A program made the position numbers and the translations under genes. A stretch of DNA of 14,149 nt, taken from assembly GCA_964415445.1 (NCBI GenBank), contig CAYQAE010000049.1, positions 1 to 14,149 on the forward strand, read 5' to 3'. The stretch is from CAYQAE01 sp964415445 [NCBI: uncultured archaeon]. GTDB taxonomy: Archaea > CAYQAE01. How positions within the stretch are numbered: position 1 is the stretch's first letter; every line of letters starts with the position of its first letter. The notes under the pieces are model-generated. The model saw nothing but the letters and a program-made list of their open reading frames with translations, was not told where the DNA came from and did no database searches. Below are positions 6,826 through 13,569 of this stretch, piece after piece.

Positions 6826-8022
6826 CTAACTACTCATCTTTCTCCATCTATCTTCTAAATCTTCTCTTTCAACCCAATCTAGGATATAATCTGTATATTT
6901 ATCACCTGTTACTCCTGAATCTCTTCCTGTTATTTTGAATTTTCTCTCATACAATGCACAAATATCTAGGGCCATCTCTAATTTTTTTGCTCGATTAGGG
7001 TATCCAACATGTCTAAGAAGCATAGCAGATGCTTTAATCATAGAAGAGGGATCTGCAAATTTCGCTCTATCTTCTTTGACCATCCTTGGAGCACTTCCAT
7101 GAATTGCTTCAAACATTGCCCATCTCTTTCCAATATTTGCACTACCAGCTGTTCCGACTCCACCTTGAATTTGTGCAGCCTCATCAGTTAATATGTCTCC
7201 ATAAAGATTAGGTAGCACCATAACTTTGAATTTAGATCTTCTTTGAGGATCCAAAAGCTTTGCAGCCATAATATCAATATACCATTCTTCTAATTTAATA
7301 TTTGAATATTTTTTTGCGATCTGTTTTGCCACTTTTGAAAATTTGCCATCTGTAGTTTTAACTACATTAGATTTTGTAACTACTGTAACATGATCTATTG
7401 AATTATTTTTGGCATATTCAAATCCTAATTTTATTATACGCTCAGCCCCCAGCTGTGTTATAACTTTAAAATCAAAACTTAGATCATCCCCTACATTAAA
7501 CCCATTTGAACCTAAAATATAGGCACCTTCTGTATTTTCTCGAAAGAAAATCCAATCAATATTGTCTTTTGGAACTTTTACTGGTCTTATATTTGCAAAT
7601 AGGTCTAATTCTCTTCGCATACAAACATTTGCACTCTCAATATTTGGCCATCTGTCTCCTTGTTGTGGAGTAGTAGTTGGACCTTTTAAAATAACATGAC
7701 ATTTTTTTATCTCATCTAGGACATCATCTGGAATTGCTTTTTTATGTTTTGCACGATTTTCAATTGTTAAGCCTTCAATTTCTCTAAATTCAACTTTTTT
7801 TGATTTAAGTTCATTTTCTAACATGTTCTTTAGAATTTTTTTTGCATGTTTTGTGATTTCAATTCCTATTCCGTCTCCTGGACATATTCCTATAATGATT
7901 TTATCTAATGATTTGTAATCAATCCATGACTTTTCATTCTTTAATCTATCAACTCGATTTAGTTGCTCCTCTACAATTTTTCCAAATTTATCTTTTGCAT
8001 TATCTATTAGCTCTTTGTCCAT
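6826..8022 (-). CDS. icd: Isocitrate dehydrogenase (isocitrate/isopropylmalate dehydrogenase family)
   Basis: From the ATG at 8022 the product has 398 residues. The family oxidatively decarboxylates a 2-hydroxyacid; isocitrate to 2-oxoglutarate is most likely. ICPGDGIGIEIT is at about 46-57. The substrate loop ESANVCMRRELDLFANIRPV (about 129-148) has S130 and N132, as in isocitrate rather than isopropylmalate enzymes, plus arginines at 136, 146 and 161. The catalytic tyrosine (RENTEGAY, Y168) and lysine (VTKSN, K217) are present. The metal aspartates are D250, D276 and D280. After EAIHGSAP the residues are RM, so the cofactor cannot be read with confidence. There is a charged N-terminal extension of about 38 residues. 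An in-frame GTG at 8031 is part of the Shine-Dalgarno (GTGAT), so the ATG is preferred. Confidence 0.87.
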   Translation of the reverse strand: MDKELIDNAKDKFGKIVEEQLNRVDRLKNEKSWIDYKSLDKIIIGICPGDGIGIEITKHAKKILKNMLENELKSKKVEFREIEGLTIENRAKHKKAIPDDVLDEIKKCHVILKGPTTTPQQGDRWPNIESANVCMRRELDLFANIRPVKVPKDNIDWIFFRENTEGAYILGSNGFNVGDDLSFDFKVITQLGAERIIKLGFEYAKNNSIDHVTVVTKSNVVKTTDGKFSKVAKQIAKKYSNIKLEEWYIDIMAAKLLDPQRRSKFKVMVLPNLYGDILTDEAAQIQGGVGTAGSANIGKRWAMFEAIHGSAPRMVKEDRAKFADPSSMIKASAMLLRHVGYPNRAKKLEMALDICALYERKFKITGRDSGVTGDKYTDYILDWVEREDLEDRWRKMSS

Positions 8023-8065
8023 CTCAATCACATATTTTGTATGTATTTGAAGTTTGAAAAAAAGA

Positions 8066-8080
8066 CTTTTAATTTATGAA
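8066..8080 (-). promoter_or_regulatory. Possible TATA box for the isocitrate dehydrogenase gene
   Basis: On the minus strand TTCATAAATTAAAAG would place transcription start near 8045, giving a short leader that includes the GTGAT Shine-Dalgarno at 8027-8031. Other AT-rich stretches nearby could also serve, so this is tentative. Confidence 0.3.
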
Positions 8081-8133
8081 ATATTTTTTTTATAGATTTA
8101 AATTCAAAAATCTTTTAAACAAAAAATTTTAAT

Positions 8134-8152
8134 GAACGAAAACATTATATAT
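8134..8152 (+). promoter_or_regulatory. BRE plus TATA promoter for the structured leader and small ORF
   Basis: A purine-rich ACGAAAAC just upstream of ATTATATAT (8144-8152) looks like an archaeal B-recognition element plus TATA box, and resembles the CGAAAAAG-TTAAAA arrangement before carA. Transcription would start near 8172-8176, about 155 nt before the small ORF's ATG. That is much longer than the leaders inferred for other genes here. Confidence 0.5.
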
Positions 8153-8221
8153 GAAACCAACCACTATAATTTATCAAAAAAATTACAATTATCATTGCAA
8201 AGAGAAATTCTCTTTTTGTGC

Positions 8222-8303
8222 GGGAGATCATTAGGAGCATTCATTGCTCTTATGTGATGCGAATATGCGCATCAGCCATATTTTAGGATTATTTATATCT
8301 CCC
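8222..8303 (+). ncRNA. Candidate structured leader RNA (riboswitch-like element or small RNA), no known family recognised
   Basis: An outer 7-bp stem, GGGAGAT (8222-8228) with ATCTCCC (8297-8303), encloses two perfect hairpins. GAGCA/TGCTC (8237-8241 region to 8249) has a loop of about 5 nt, and TGATGCG/CGCATCA (8255-8261 with 8268-8274) has loop AATATG. That loop is exactly complementary to CATATT at 8277-8282, so a competing hairpin or partial pseudoknot is possible. A further hairpin, AAAGAG/CTCTTT (8199-8204 with 8210-8215), lies upstream. GC content is locally higher than in the flanks. The 3' strand of the outer stem could also pair with GGAGG at 8324-8328 in front of the small ORF, which would allow switching. 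It does not fit tRNA, C/D-box or riboswitch patterns I know. Folding is read by eye. Confidence 0.5.
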
Positions 8304-8329
8304 AATCAAGCTGATCATGTGGTGGAGGA

Positions 8330-8494
8330 ATGTTGGGCAATTTGAAAGAAAAATTAGATAAGATGACTCATAAAGTAGATGTTTTAACTGATATTGTGGA
8401 GCTTCAGCAGAGAAAATTAGAATCTCTATCAACTCTATCCAAGTATTTGTATCAAGTCTTGCAAGAGAATGGTTTGCATAAATTACTAATCTAA
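8330..8494 (+). CDS. Small 54-residue protein, probably coiled-coil, function unknown
   Basis: ATG at 8330 opens a 54-codon frame, beginning MLGNLKEKLDKMTHKVDVL and ending at TAA 8492-8494. The purine-rich GGTGGAGGA (8321-8329) directly precedes it; GGTG is 5 nt from the ATG, close to the pdaD arrangement, while GGAGG would suit a TTG at 8333. Leucine, isoleucine and valine recur with heptad-like spacing among charged residues, so an amphipathic helix or short coiled coil is likely. There are no cysteines, membrane segments or recognisable motifs. Its stop overlaps the stop of the convergent ACT gene by 4 nt. Support comes from the promoter, ribosome site and structured leader. If the frame is not translated, the transcript may be a non-coding RNA. 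Confidence 0.55.
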   Translation: MLGNLKEKLDKMTHKVDVLTDIVELQQRKLESLSTLSKYLYQVLQENGLHKLLI

Positions 8495-9114
8495 GATCTA
8501 CATTCTTGGATTAAGTTCTGAATTGCTTCAAAAGTAGTTGCGGCTTGTGAATTTGAGACAATTATAATCGTCTCATTATGTTTTGAGACGAGCTCTACAA
8601 TATTTATATCTTCACGCATAAGTTCTTTTATAATATAGGATATAACACCAGAGGTATTTGCTATATCATCTGGTGAGATTATTTTTATTGCAGAATATCC
8701 TCTATTTAGTTTATAATTGTTTTTTAAATTAATCTCTTCTAATAAGTCTTCATCTAATATCACAGTAAGATAGTCTGGGCTTCCTATTGCATAGATAAAA
8801 TTTTCTTTGGATAATATTTTTAGAAGTTCTTTTTCGTTTTTTTTGAGTTGTAATATTACTACATCACTTTTTAATTCTATTTTTGATTTTGATACTATGC
8901 TCTTAATTTTAGCTAATTTTAGTTTAGTAATTTCGGTTCTTCTGATAATATTGACAATAGATTCAATTGAGGGAGATGTATCAAGTTTATTTTCAATTTT
9001 AGGGATAATTTGTCTAGCTATTGATCTATAATTTGCTATTTTGTTTGATATAGCATCTAGATAATTTGGATTTGATCTTAGAATTTTTCTAGTAAGTTGT
9101 GCCAAATCTGTCAT
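8491..9114 (-). CDS. ACT-domain protein, probable amino-acid-binding regulator
   Basis: This 207-residue protein opens with a helical segment, DLAQLTRKILRSNPNYLDAI followed by NYRSIARQIIPKIE, resembling archaeal proteins that pair a short helical N-terminus with ACT domains. The second half (about residues 85-205) contains two ACT-like repeats with alternating strands and helices. The clearest is SAIKIISPDDIANTSGVISY followed by INIVELVSKHNETIIIVSN, similar to the regulatory part of aspartate kinases. No catalytic kinase domain is present, so it probably senses a small molecule, perhaps an amino acid, but the ligand cannot be read. It is divergent from carA, with 94 nt between them, and convergent with the small ORF. 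A regulatory link to carAB is only suggested by position. Confidence 0.7.
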   Translation of the reverse strand: MTDLAQLTRKILRSNPNYLDAISNKIANYRSIARQIIPKIENKLDTSPSIESIVNIIRRTEITKLKLAKIKSIVSKSKIELKSDVVILQLKKNEKELLKILSKENFIYAIGSPDYLTVILDEDLLEEINLKNNYKLNRGYSAIKIISPDDIANTSGVISYIIKELMREDINIVELVSKHNETIIIVSNSQAATTFEAIQNLIQECRS

Positions 9115-9130
9115 TTTATATCTAATTGTT

Positions 9131-9150
9131 TTATATATATCATATTTATA
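9131..9150 (-). promoter_or_regulatory. TATA-type promoter for the ACT-domain gene
   Basis: The minus strand here reads TATAAATATGATATATATAA, whose centre is about 20-27 nt before the ATG at 9114. No Shine-Dalgarno is visible before the ATG, so a leaderless or nearly leaderless mRNA is likely. The alternating AT sequence makes the exact box ambiguous. Confidence 0.45.
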
Positions 9151-9170
9151 ATATTTTTGTTTTTTTTGTT

Positions 9171-9186
9171 CGAAAAAGTTAAAATT
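9171..9186 (+). promoter_or_regulatory. carA: BRE plus TATA promoter for carAB, probably leaderless
   Basis: CGAAAAAG followed by TTAAAATT looks like a B-recognition element and TATA box. The box centre (about 9182) is 27 nt before the ATG at 9209, and the intervening stretch has no clear Shine-Dalgarno. This supports 9209 over an in-frame TTG at 9185, which would lie inside the box. Confidence 0.55.
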
Positions 9187-9208
9187 GTTTGATTTTCATA
9201 TATTGATC

Positions 9209-10303
9209 ATGGAAAAATTAAATGCAATTTTAGCTCTACAAGATGGAACAATAGTTGAAGGTAGGGGTTTTGGTGCAGAAAGTGAAACTTCAGCTGAATT
9301 TGTCTTTAATACTTCAATGAGTGGCTATGAAGAAGCATTAACTGATTCCTCATATAAAGGCCAAGTTTTGATGATGACATATCCCTTAATTGGTAATTAT
9401 GGGGTAAGGGAGCAAGTTTTTGAATCTGAGAAAATTCAAGTTGAAGGTTTTGTAGTAAGGGAGAGATGTGAAAAATTCAGTCATTGGCAATCAAAATTAA
9501 CTATAGATCAATTTTTAAAGAAATATAAAATACCTGGAATTGAAGAAGTAGATACGCGAGCATTAACTATTAAATTGCGAGACTATGGTGTTATGAATGC
9601 TTTTTTGAAAGTATCAAAGAACAAAATTGATAGAGATTATGCACTAAAAAAAGTGGAAGAGAGAGGCTCAATTTCTGATTATGAATTTTTATCTAAAGTT
9701 AGTGTTGAAGAACCTAAAGTTTATGCATCTAGGGGTAAATACAAAATAGCTATGATTGATACTGGCGTAAAATTAAGTATTATTAGAAATTTAAATTCAA
9801 GAGGGGCAGATGTAGTATTACTTCCATATAATAGTAGTGCAGATCAAGTAATGGAACATGAACCAGATGGACTTTTTATTCCAAATGGACCAGGGGACCC
9901 AAAAAAAGCTAAAGAACCTATTAATTTAGTAAAGAATGTGTATGAAGATTTACCCATTATGGGGATTTGTTTTGGAAATCAAATTGTATCTTTAGCCTTA
10001 GGTGGAGATACTTATAAATTAAAATTTGGACATCGCGGATCAAATCAACCTGTAAAGGACATAAAGAGAAATAGAACATATATTACTTCTCAAAACCATG
10101 GTTTTGCAGTATCTGAAGAATCATTGGAGGGTACTGGTCTTAAACCGATGTTAATTAATATTAATGATAGATCAATTGAAGGGGTAATTCATAAGGATCT
10201 ACCAATAATGACTATGCAATTTCATCCTGAAGCTAGAGCTGGACCTATGGATACAGTATTTTTCTTTGATGAGATGTTAGATTTGTTGGAGGAAAAAAAA
10301 TAA
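9209..10303 (+). CDS. carA: Carbamoyl phosphate synthase, small (glutaminase) subunit
   Basis: This 364-residue subunit hydrolyses glutamine and passes ammonia to CarB for carbamoyl phosphate, used in arginine and pyrimidine synthesis. The N-terminal CarA-specific domain covers about residues 1-140 (LALQDGTIVEGRGFG, TSMSGYEEALTDSSY, YPLIGNYGV). The class I glutamine amidotransferase domain follows from about 178. It has the nucleophile C254 in GICFGNQ, GHRGSNQPV, TSQNHGFAV, and H339 and E341 in QFHPEA. Asparagine replaces the histidine of the bacterial GICLGHQ motif, which I believe is usual in archaeal CarA. The ATG at 9209 fits the family N-terminus; a TTG at 9185 adds eight residues with no support. 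The stop overlaps the carB start by 1 nt (TAATG). Confidence 0.95.
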   Translation: MEKLNAILALQDGTIVEGRGFGAESETSAEFVFNTSMSGYEEALTDSSYKGQVLMMTYPLIGNYGVREQVFESEKIQVEGFVVRERCEKFSHWQSKLTIDQFLKKYKIPGIEEVDTRALTIKLRDYGVMNAFLKVSKNKIDRDYALKKVEERGSISDYEFLSKVSVEEPKVYASRGKYKIAMIDTGVKLSIIRNLNSRGADVVLLPYNSSADQVMEHEPDGLFIPNGPGDPKKAKEPINLVKNVYEDLPIMGICFGNQIVSLALGGDTYKLKFGHRGSNQPVKDIKRNRTYITSQNHGFAVSEESLEGTGLKPMLININDRSIEGVIHKDLPIMTMQFHPEARAGPMDTVFFFDEMLDLLEEKK

Positions 10304-13300
10304 TGCCAGCAAGAAAAGATATCAAAAAAGTATTAGTAATCGGCAGTGGGCCCATAGTAATAGGACAGGCTGCAGAATTTGACTATTCTGGCTCCCAAGC
10401 ATGTAGGGCACTAAAAGAAGAGGGTTATACTACGGTGCTAGTAAATCATAATCCTGCAACAATTCAGACAGATCCTGATATTGCAAACGTTGTTTATTTA
10501 GAGCCAGTTGAACCTGAAATTGTAGCTGATATAATTAGAAAGGAAAAACCAGATGGAATTCTACCTACTATGGGAGGACAGACTGGTTTAAATATTGCAG
10601 AAAAATTACATAAGATGGGTGTTTTAGAAAAAGAGAATGTTGAAATGCTAGGCACCCCTATTGATACAATAGAGAAAGCTGAAGATCGTGAAGAATTTAA
10701 GCAATTGCTTCGAGAAATTGATGAACCAATGCCAGAATCTGAGACAGTTGAGACAGTTGAAGATGCAATAAAGATTGCAGAAAAGATTGGATATCCTGCA
10801 ATAGTGCGTCCTGCATATACTTTGGGAGGAACAGGTGGAGGAGTAGCTTATAATCAAGATGAATTGAGAAATATTGCAAAACGAGGTCTACAAGCTAGTT
10901 TGATTGGACAAGTTTTAATTGAAGAATCAGTTTTAGGGTGGCATGAAATTGAATGGGAAGTTATGCGAGATGCCAATGACAATTGTAATGTAGTTTGTTC
11001 TATGGAGAATTTTGATCCGATGGGTGTACATACTGGTGATAGTATAGTTGTAGCTCCTATTCAGACTTTAAATGATGAAGAAATTCAAAAATCAAGATCA
11101 GTTGCAATAAAAATTATTCGAGCTTTAGGTGTTGAAGGCGGATGTAATATTCAACTTGCAGTAAACCCTGAAAATAAATTTGATTATAGAGTAATTGAAG
11201 TAAATCCGAGAGTGTCTAGATCTTCTGCTCTAGCTTCTAAAGCCACAGGTTATCCTATAGCTAGAATATCTGCAAAAGTAGCTTTAGGTCTAACTTTAGA
11301 AGAGATTGATAATGATGTCACAAAAGGGACAAAAGCATTTTTTGAACCAGCTCTAGATTATATAGTCTCAAAGATACCAAGATGGCCATTTGATAAATTT
11401 AAGTCTGCTGATAAAATAATTGGAACTCAGATGAAAGCAACAGGAGAAGTTATGGCAATAGGTAGGACTTTTGAAGAATCAATTCAAAAAGCAATTAGAT
11501 CTTTAGATATTGGGAGATTTGGATTTGGCTCAGATGGAAAAGATAAGGTACTAGAGCCAAAGGAAAAATTAGAATTTTATCTTAGAAATCCAACTCACAA
11601 AAGAATTTTTGCAATTCATGAAGCATTGAGACAAGGCTATAGTATAGATAGAATTCATGATCTTACAAAGATAGATAAGTGGTTTTTAAATAAATTAAAG
11701 AACATTTACTTTCTTGAATGTGAGCTAAAAAAACTCAATTTAAATTCAAAAAATGTAGATAAAAAAATAATTCAAGCTAAAAAAACGGGTTTTTCAGATG
11801 TGCAGTTAGCTTATTTATTTGAGGTAGATGAACATAAAATTAGAGAGATTAGAAAAAAGCTAGTAAAGCCTACTTATAAAATGGTAGATACATGTGCTGC
11901 AGAATTTGAGGCAAAGACCCCCTATTATTATTCTACTTATGAAGATATAAGTGAAGTGCGAAAAAGTGACAAAAAAAAGGTCTTAATTATAGGTGGTGGT
12001 CCAATTAGGATAGGTCAAGGTATTGAGTTTGATTATTGCACTGTTCATGCAGTATTTGCTTTAAAAGAGCGTGGTATTGAATCTATAATTTTAAATAATA
12101 ATCCTGAAACCGTAAGTACTGATTATGATACCGCTGACAAACTCTATTTTGAGCCAATTACCTATGAGGATGTAATGAATGTAGTGGATGCAGAAAAACC
12201 TGATGGAATTATGGTTCAATTTGGAGGACAAGCTCCTATTAATTTAGCTACAAGATTGAAAAATGCAGGAGTAAAAATATTGGGAACAGATCCAGAGAGC
12301 ATTGATATTGCTGAAAATAGAAAAAAGTTTACTGAGATTTTAAATAAGCTTAAAATCCCACAAGCTGATTTTGGGACTGGTTTTACAGTTGAGGAAGCAA
12401 AAAAGATAGCAGATAGAATTGGATATCCTGTTTTAGTTCGACCTTCATATGTTTTGGGAGGTCGTGCTATGGAAATAGTTCAATCTGAAAAAGATTTAAT
12501 TAGATATATGAAATCTGCAGCTAAAATTTCACCTGATCATCCTGTATTAATTGATAAATTTCTACAAGATACAATTGAGATAGATGTAGATGCAATATGC
12601 GATGGTGAGAATGTATTTATTGGAGGGGTGATGGAACATATTGAGCAAGCTGGAGTCCACTCTGGAGATAGTGCTTGTGTCCTACCTCCTCAAAAATTAA
12701 GTTCAAAAATTTTATCGGTTCTTATGGATTATACTGAAAAGTTAGCTTTAGATCTAAATACAATTGGTCTAATTAATATACAATATGCAGTTAGAGGCAA
12801 TTCTATTTATATTTTAGAGGCTAATCCACGTGCTTCAAGGACTATTCCATTTGTGAGCAAATCTATAGGTATACCTCTCGCTAAAATAGCTACGAAGGTA
12901 ATGTTAGGGGAGAAATTAAAAGATATAGGTCTTATTCATTATATTGAACCAAAGCATGTAGCAATAAAAGAAGTAATGTTTCCATTTTTGAAATTACCTG
13001 GAGTTGATCCAATATTAAGTCCAGAGATGAAATCAACAGGAGAGTCAATGGGAATTGACAATAATATGGGTATGGCATTTTACAAAGCTAGTTTAGGTGC
13101 AGGTACAAAACTTCCAATGGAAGGAACAATTTTCATCAGTGTAAAAGAAGATGATAAACCAAAAATTTATTTATATGTTAAAAAATTGATAGATTTAGGA
13201 TTTGATATAATTGCCACAAAAGGTACTTATTTCTATCTTAAGAAGAAAGGATTAAAGCTTAAAAAAGTCTACAAAATTAGAGAAGGTCGTCCATCAATTT

Positions 13301-13527
13301 TAGATAAAGTTATAAATAATGAAATTGATTTTATTGTAAATACTCCATCTAAAGGTAGATTCCCACAGCGTGATGGATTTAAAATTAGAAGGGCTGCAGT
13401 TGAGATAAATATACCATATGTTACAACATTAGAAGCATTAGAAGCCGCAATTGAAGCAATAGGACAATTGAAAAAAGGTAAAATTAATATAGAATCAATT
13501 AATGAATATCATGCAAAGATAAAATGA
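10303..13527 (+). CDS. carB: Carbamoyl phosphate synthase, large subunit
   Basis: This 1074-residue protein has the standard full length and makes carbamoyl phosphate from bicarbonate, ammonia and two ATP. The N-terminal carboxyphosphate half (about 1-400) starts with VLVIGSGPIVIGQAAEFDYS and includes the ATP-grasp loop YTLGGTGGG. A helical oligomerisation region follows at about 400-550. The second ATP-grasp half (about 555-935) repeats the pattern with VLIIGGGPIRIGQGIEFDY, SYVLGGRAMEIV and EANPRASRTIPF. The C-terminal MGS-like allosteric domain (about 940-1060) has ATKGTYFYL and EGRPSILDKV. The gene is intact, unlike the split carB of some methanogens. GGAGG at about 10289-10293 and the 1-nt overlap with carA indicate a two-gene operon. 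No frame break occurs across 3.2 kb, which speaks for good local sequence quality. Confidence 0.97.
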   Translation: MPARKDIKKVLVIGSGPIVIGQAAEFDYSGSQACRALKEEGYTTVLVNHNPATIQTDPDIANVVYLEPVEPEIVADIIRKEKPDGILPTMGGQTGLNIAEKLHKMGVLEKENVEMLGTPIDTIEKAEDREEFKQLLREIDEPMPESETVETVEDAIKIAEKIGYPAIVRPAYTLGGTGGGVAYNQDELRNIAKRGLQASLIGQVLIEESVLGWHEIEWEVMRDANDNCNVVCSMENFDPMGVHTGDSIVVAPIQTLNDEEIQKSRSVAIKIIRALGVEGGCNIQLAVNPENKFDYRVIEVNPRVSRSSALASKATGYPIARISAKVALGLTLEEIDNDVTKGTKAFFEPALDYIVSKIPRWPFDKFKSADKIIGTQMKATGEVMAIGRTFEESIQKAIRSLDIGRFGFGSDGKDKVLEPKEKLEFYLRNPTHKRIFAIHEALRQGYSIDRIHDLTKIDKWFLNKLKNIYFLECELKKLNLNSKNVDKKIIQAKKTGFSDVQLAYLFEVDEHKIREIRKKLVKPTYKMVDTCAAEFEAKTPYYYSTYEDISEVRKSDKKKVLIIGGGPIRIGQGIEFDYCTVHAVFALKERGIESIILNNNPETVSTDYDTADKLYFEPITYEDVMNVVDAEKPDGIMVQFGGQAPINLATRLKNAGVKILGTDPESIDIAENRKKFTEILNKLKIPQADFGTGFTVEEAKKIADRIGYPVLVRPSYVLGGRAMEIVQSEKDLIRYMKSAAKISPDHPVLIDKFLQDTIEIDVDAICDGENVFIGGVMEHIEQAGVHSGDSACVLPPQKLSSKILSVLMDYTEKLALDLNTIGLINIQYAVRGNSIYILEANPRASRTIPFVSKSIGIPLAKIATKVMLGEKLKDIGLIHYIEPKHVAIKEVMFPFLKLPGVDPILSPEMKSTGESMGIDNNMGMAFYKASLGAGTKLPMEGTIFISVKEDDKPKIYLYVKKLIDLGFDIIATKGTYFYLKKKGLKLKKVYKIREGRPSILDKVINNEIDFIVNTPSKGRFPQRDGFKIRRAAVEINIPYVTTLEALEAAIEAIGQLKKGKINIESINEYHAKIK

Positions 13528-13530
13528 TTT

Positions 13531-13546
13531 AATTAAAATTTATATC
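13531..13546 (+). promoter_or_regulatory. TATA-type promoter for the Na+/phosphate cotransporter gene
   Basis: AATTAAAATTTATATC lies just after the carB stop. Its TTTATATC part is centred about 27 nt before the ATG at 13570, and no Shine-Dalgarno precedes that ATG. The gene therefore probably has its own leaderless transcript rather than belonging to carAB. Confidence 0.45.
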
Positions 13547-13569
13547 TTTTCTCCTTAGTTGATAAATTA

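Noticed and set aside
8199-8217. A hairpin plus T-run as an intrinsic terminator before the structured RNA
   Set aside because: The stem is only about 6 bp and mostly AT, the T-run is short and partly in the stem, and archaea do not generally need such hairpins; it may instead be part of the leader fold.
8222-8303. A tRNA gene, because of the 7-bp closing stem and 82-nt length
   Set aside because: There is no T-arm with a TTCAA-type loop, no recognisable anticodon arm, and 8 nt separate the closing stem from the first hairpin instead of 2.
8253-8316. An archaeal C/D-box guide RNA, because GTGATGC and CTGA are about 60 nt apart
   Set aside because: The C-like box deviates from RTGATGA, no internal D' or C' boxes are visible, and the hairpins would block guide pairing.
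10648-10879. Two overlapping minus-strand frames within carB
   Set aside because: They lie opposite the conserved ATP-grasp coding sequence and have low-complexity translations.
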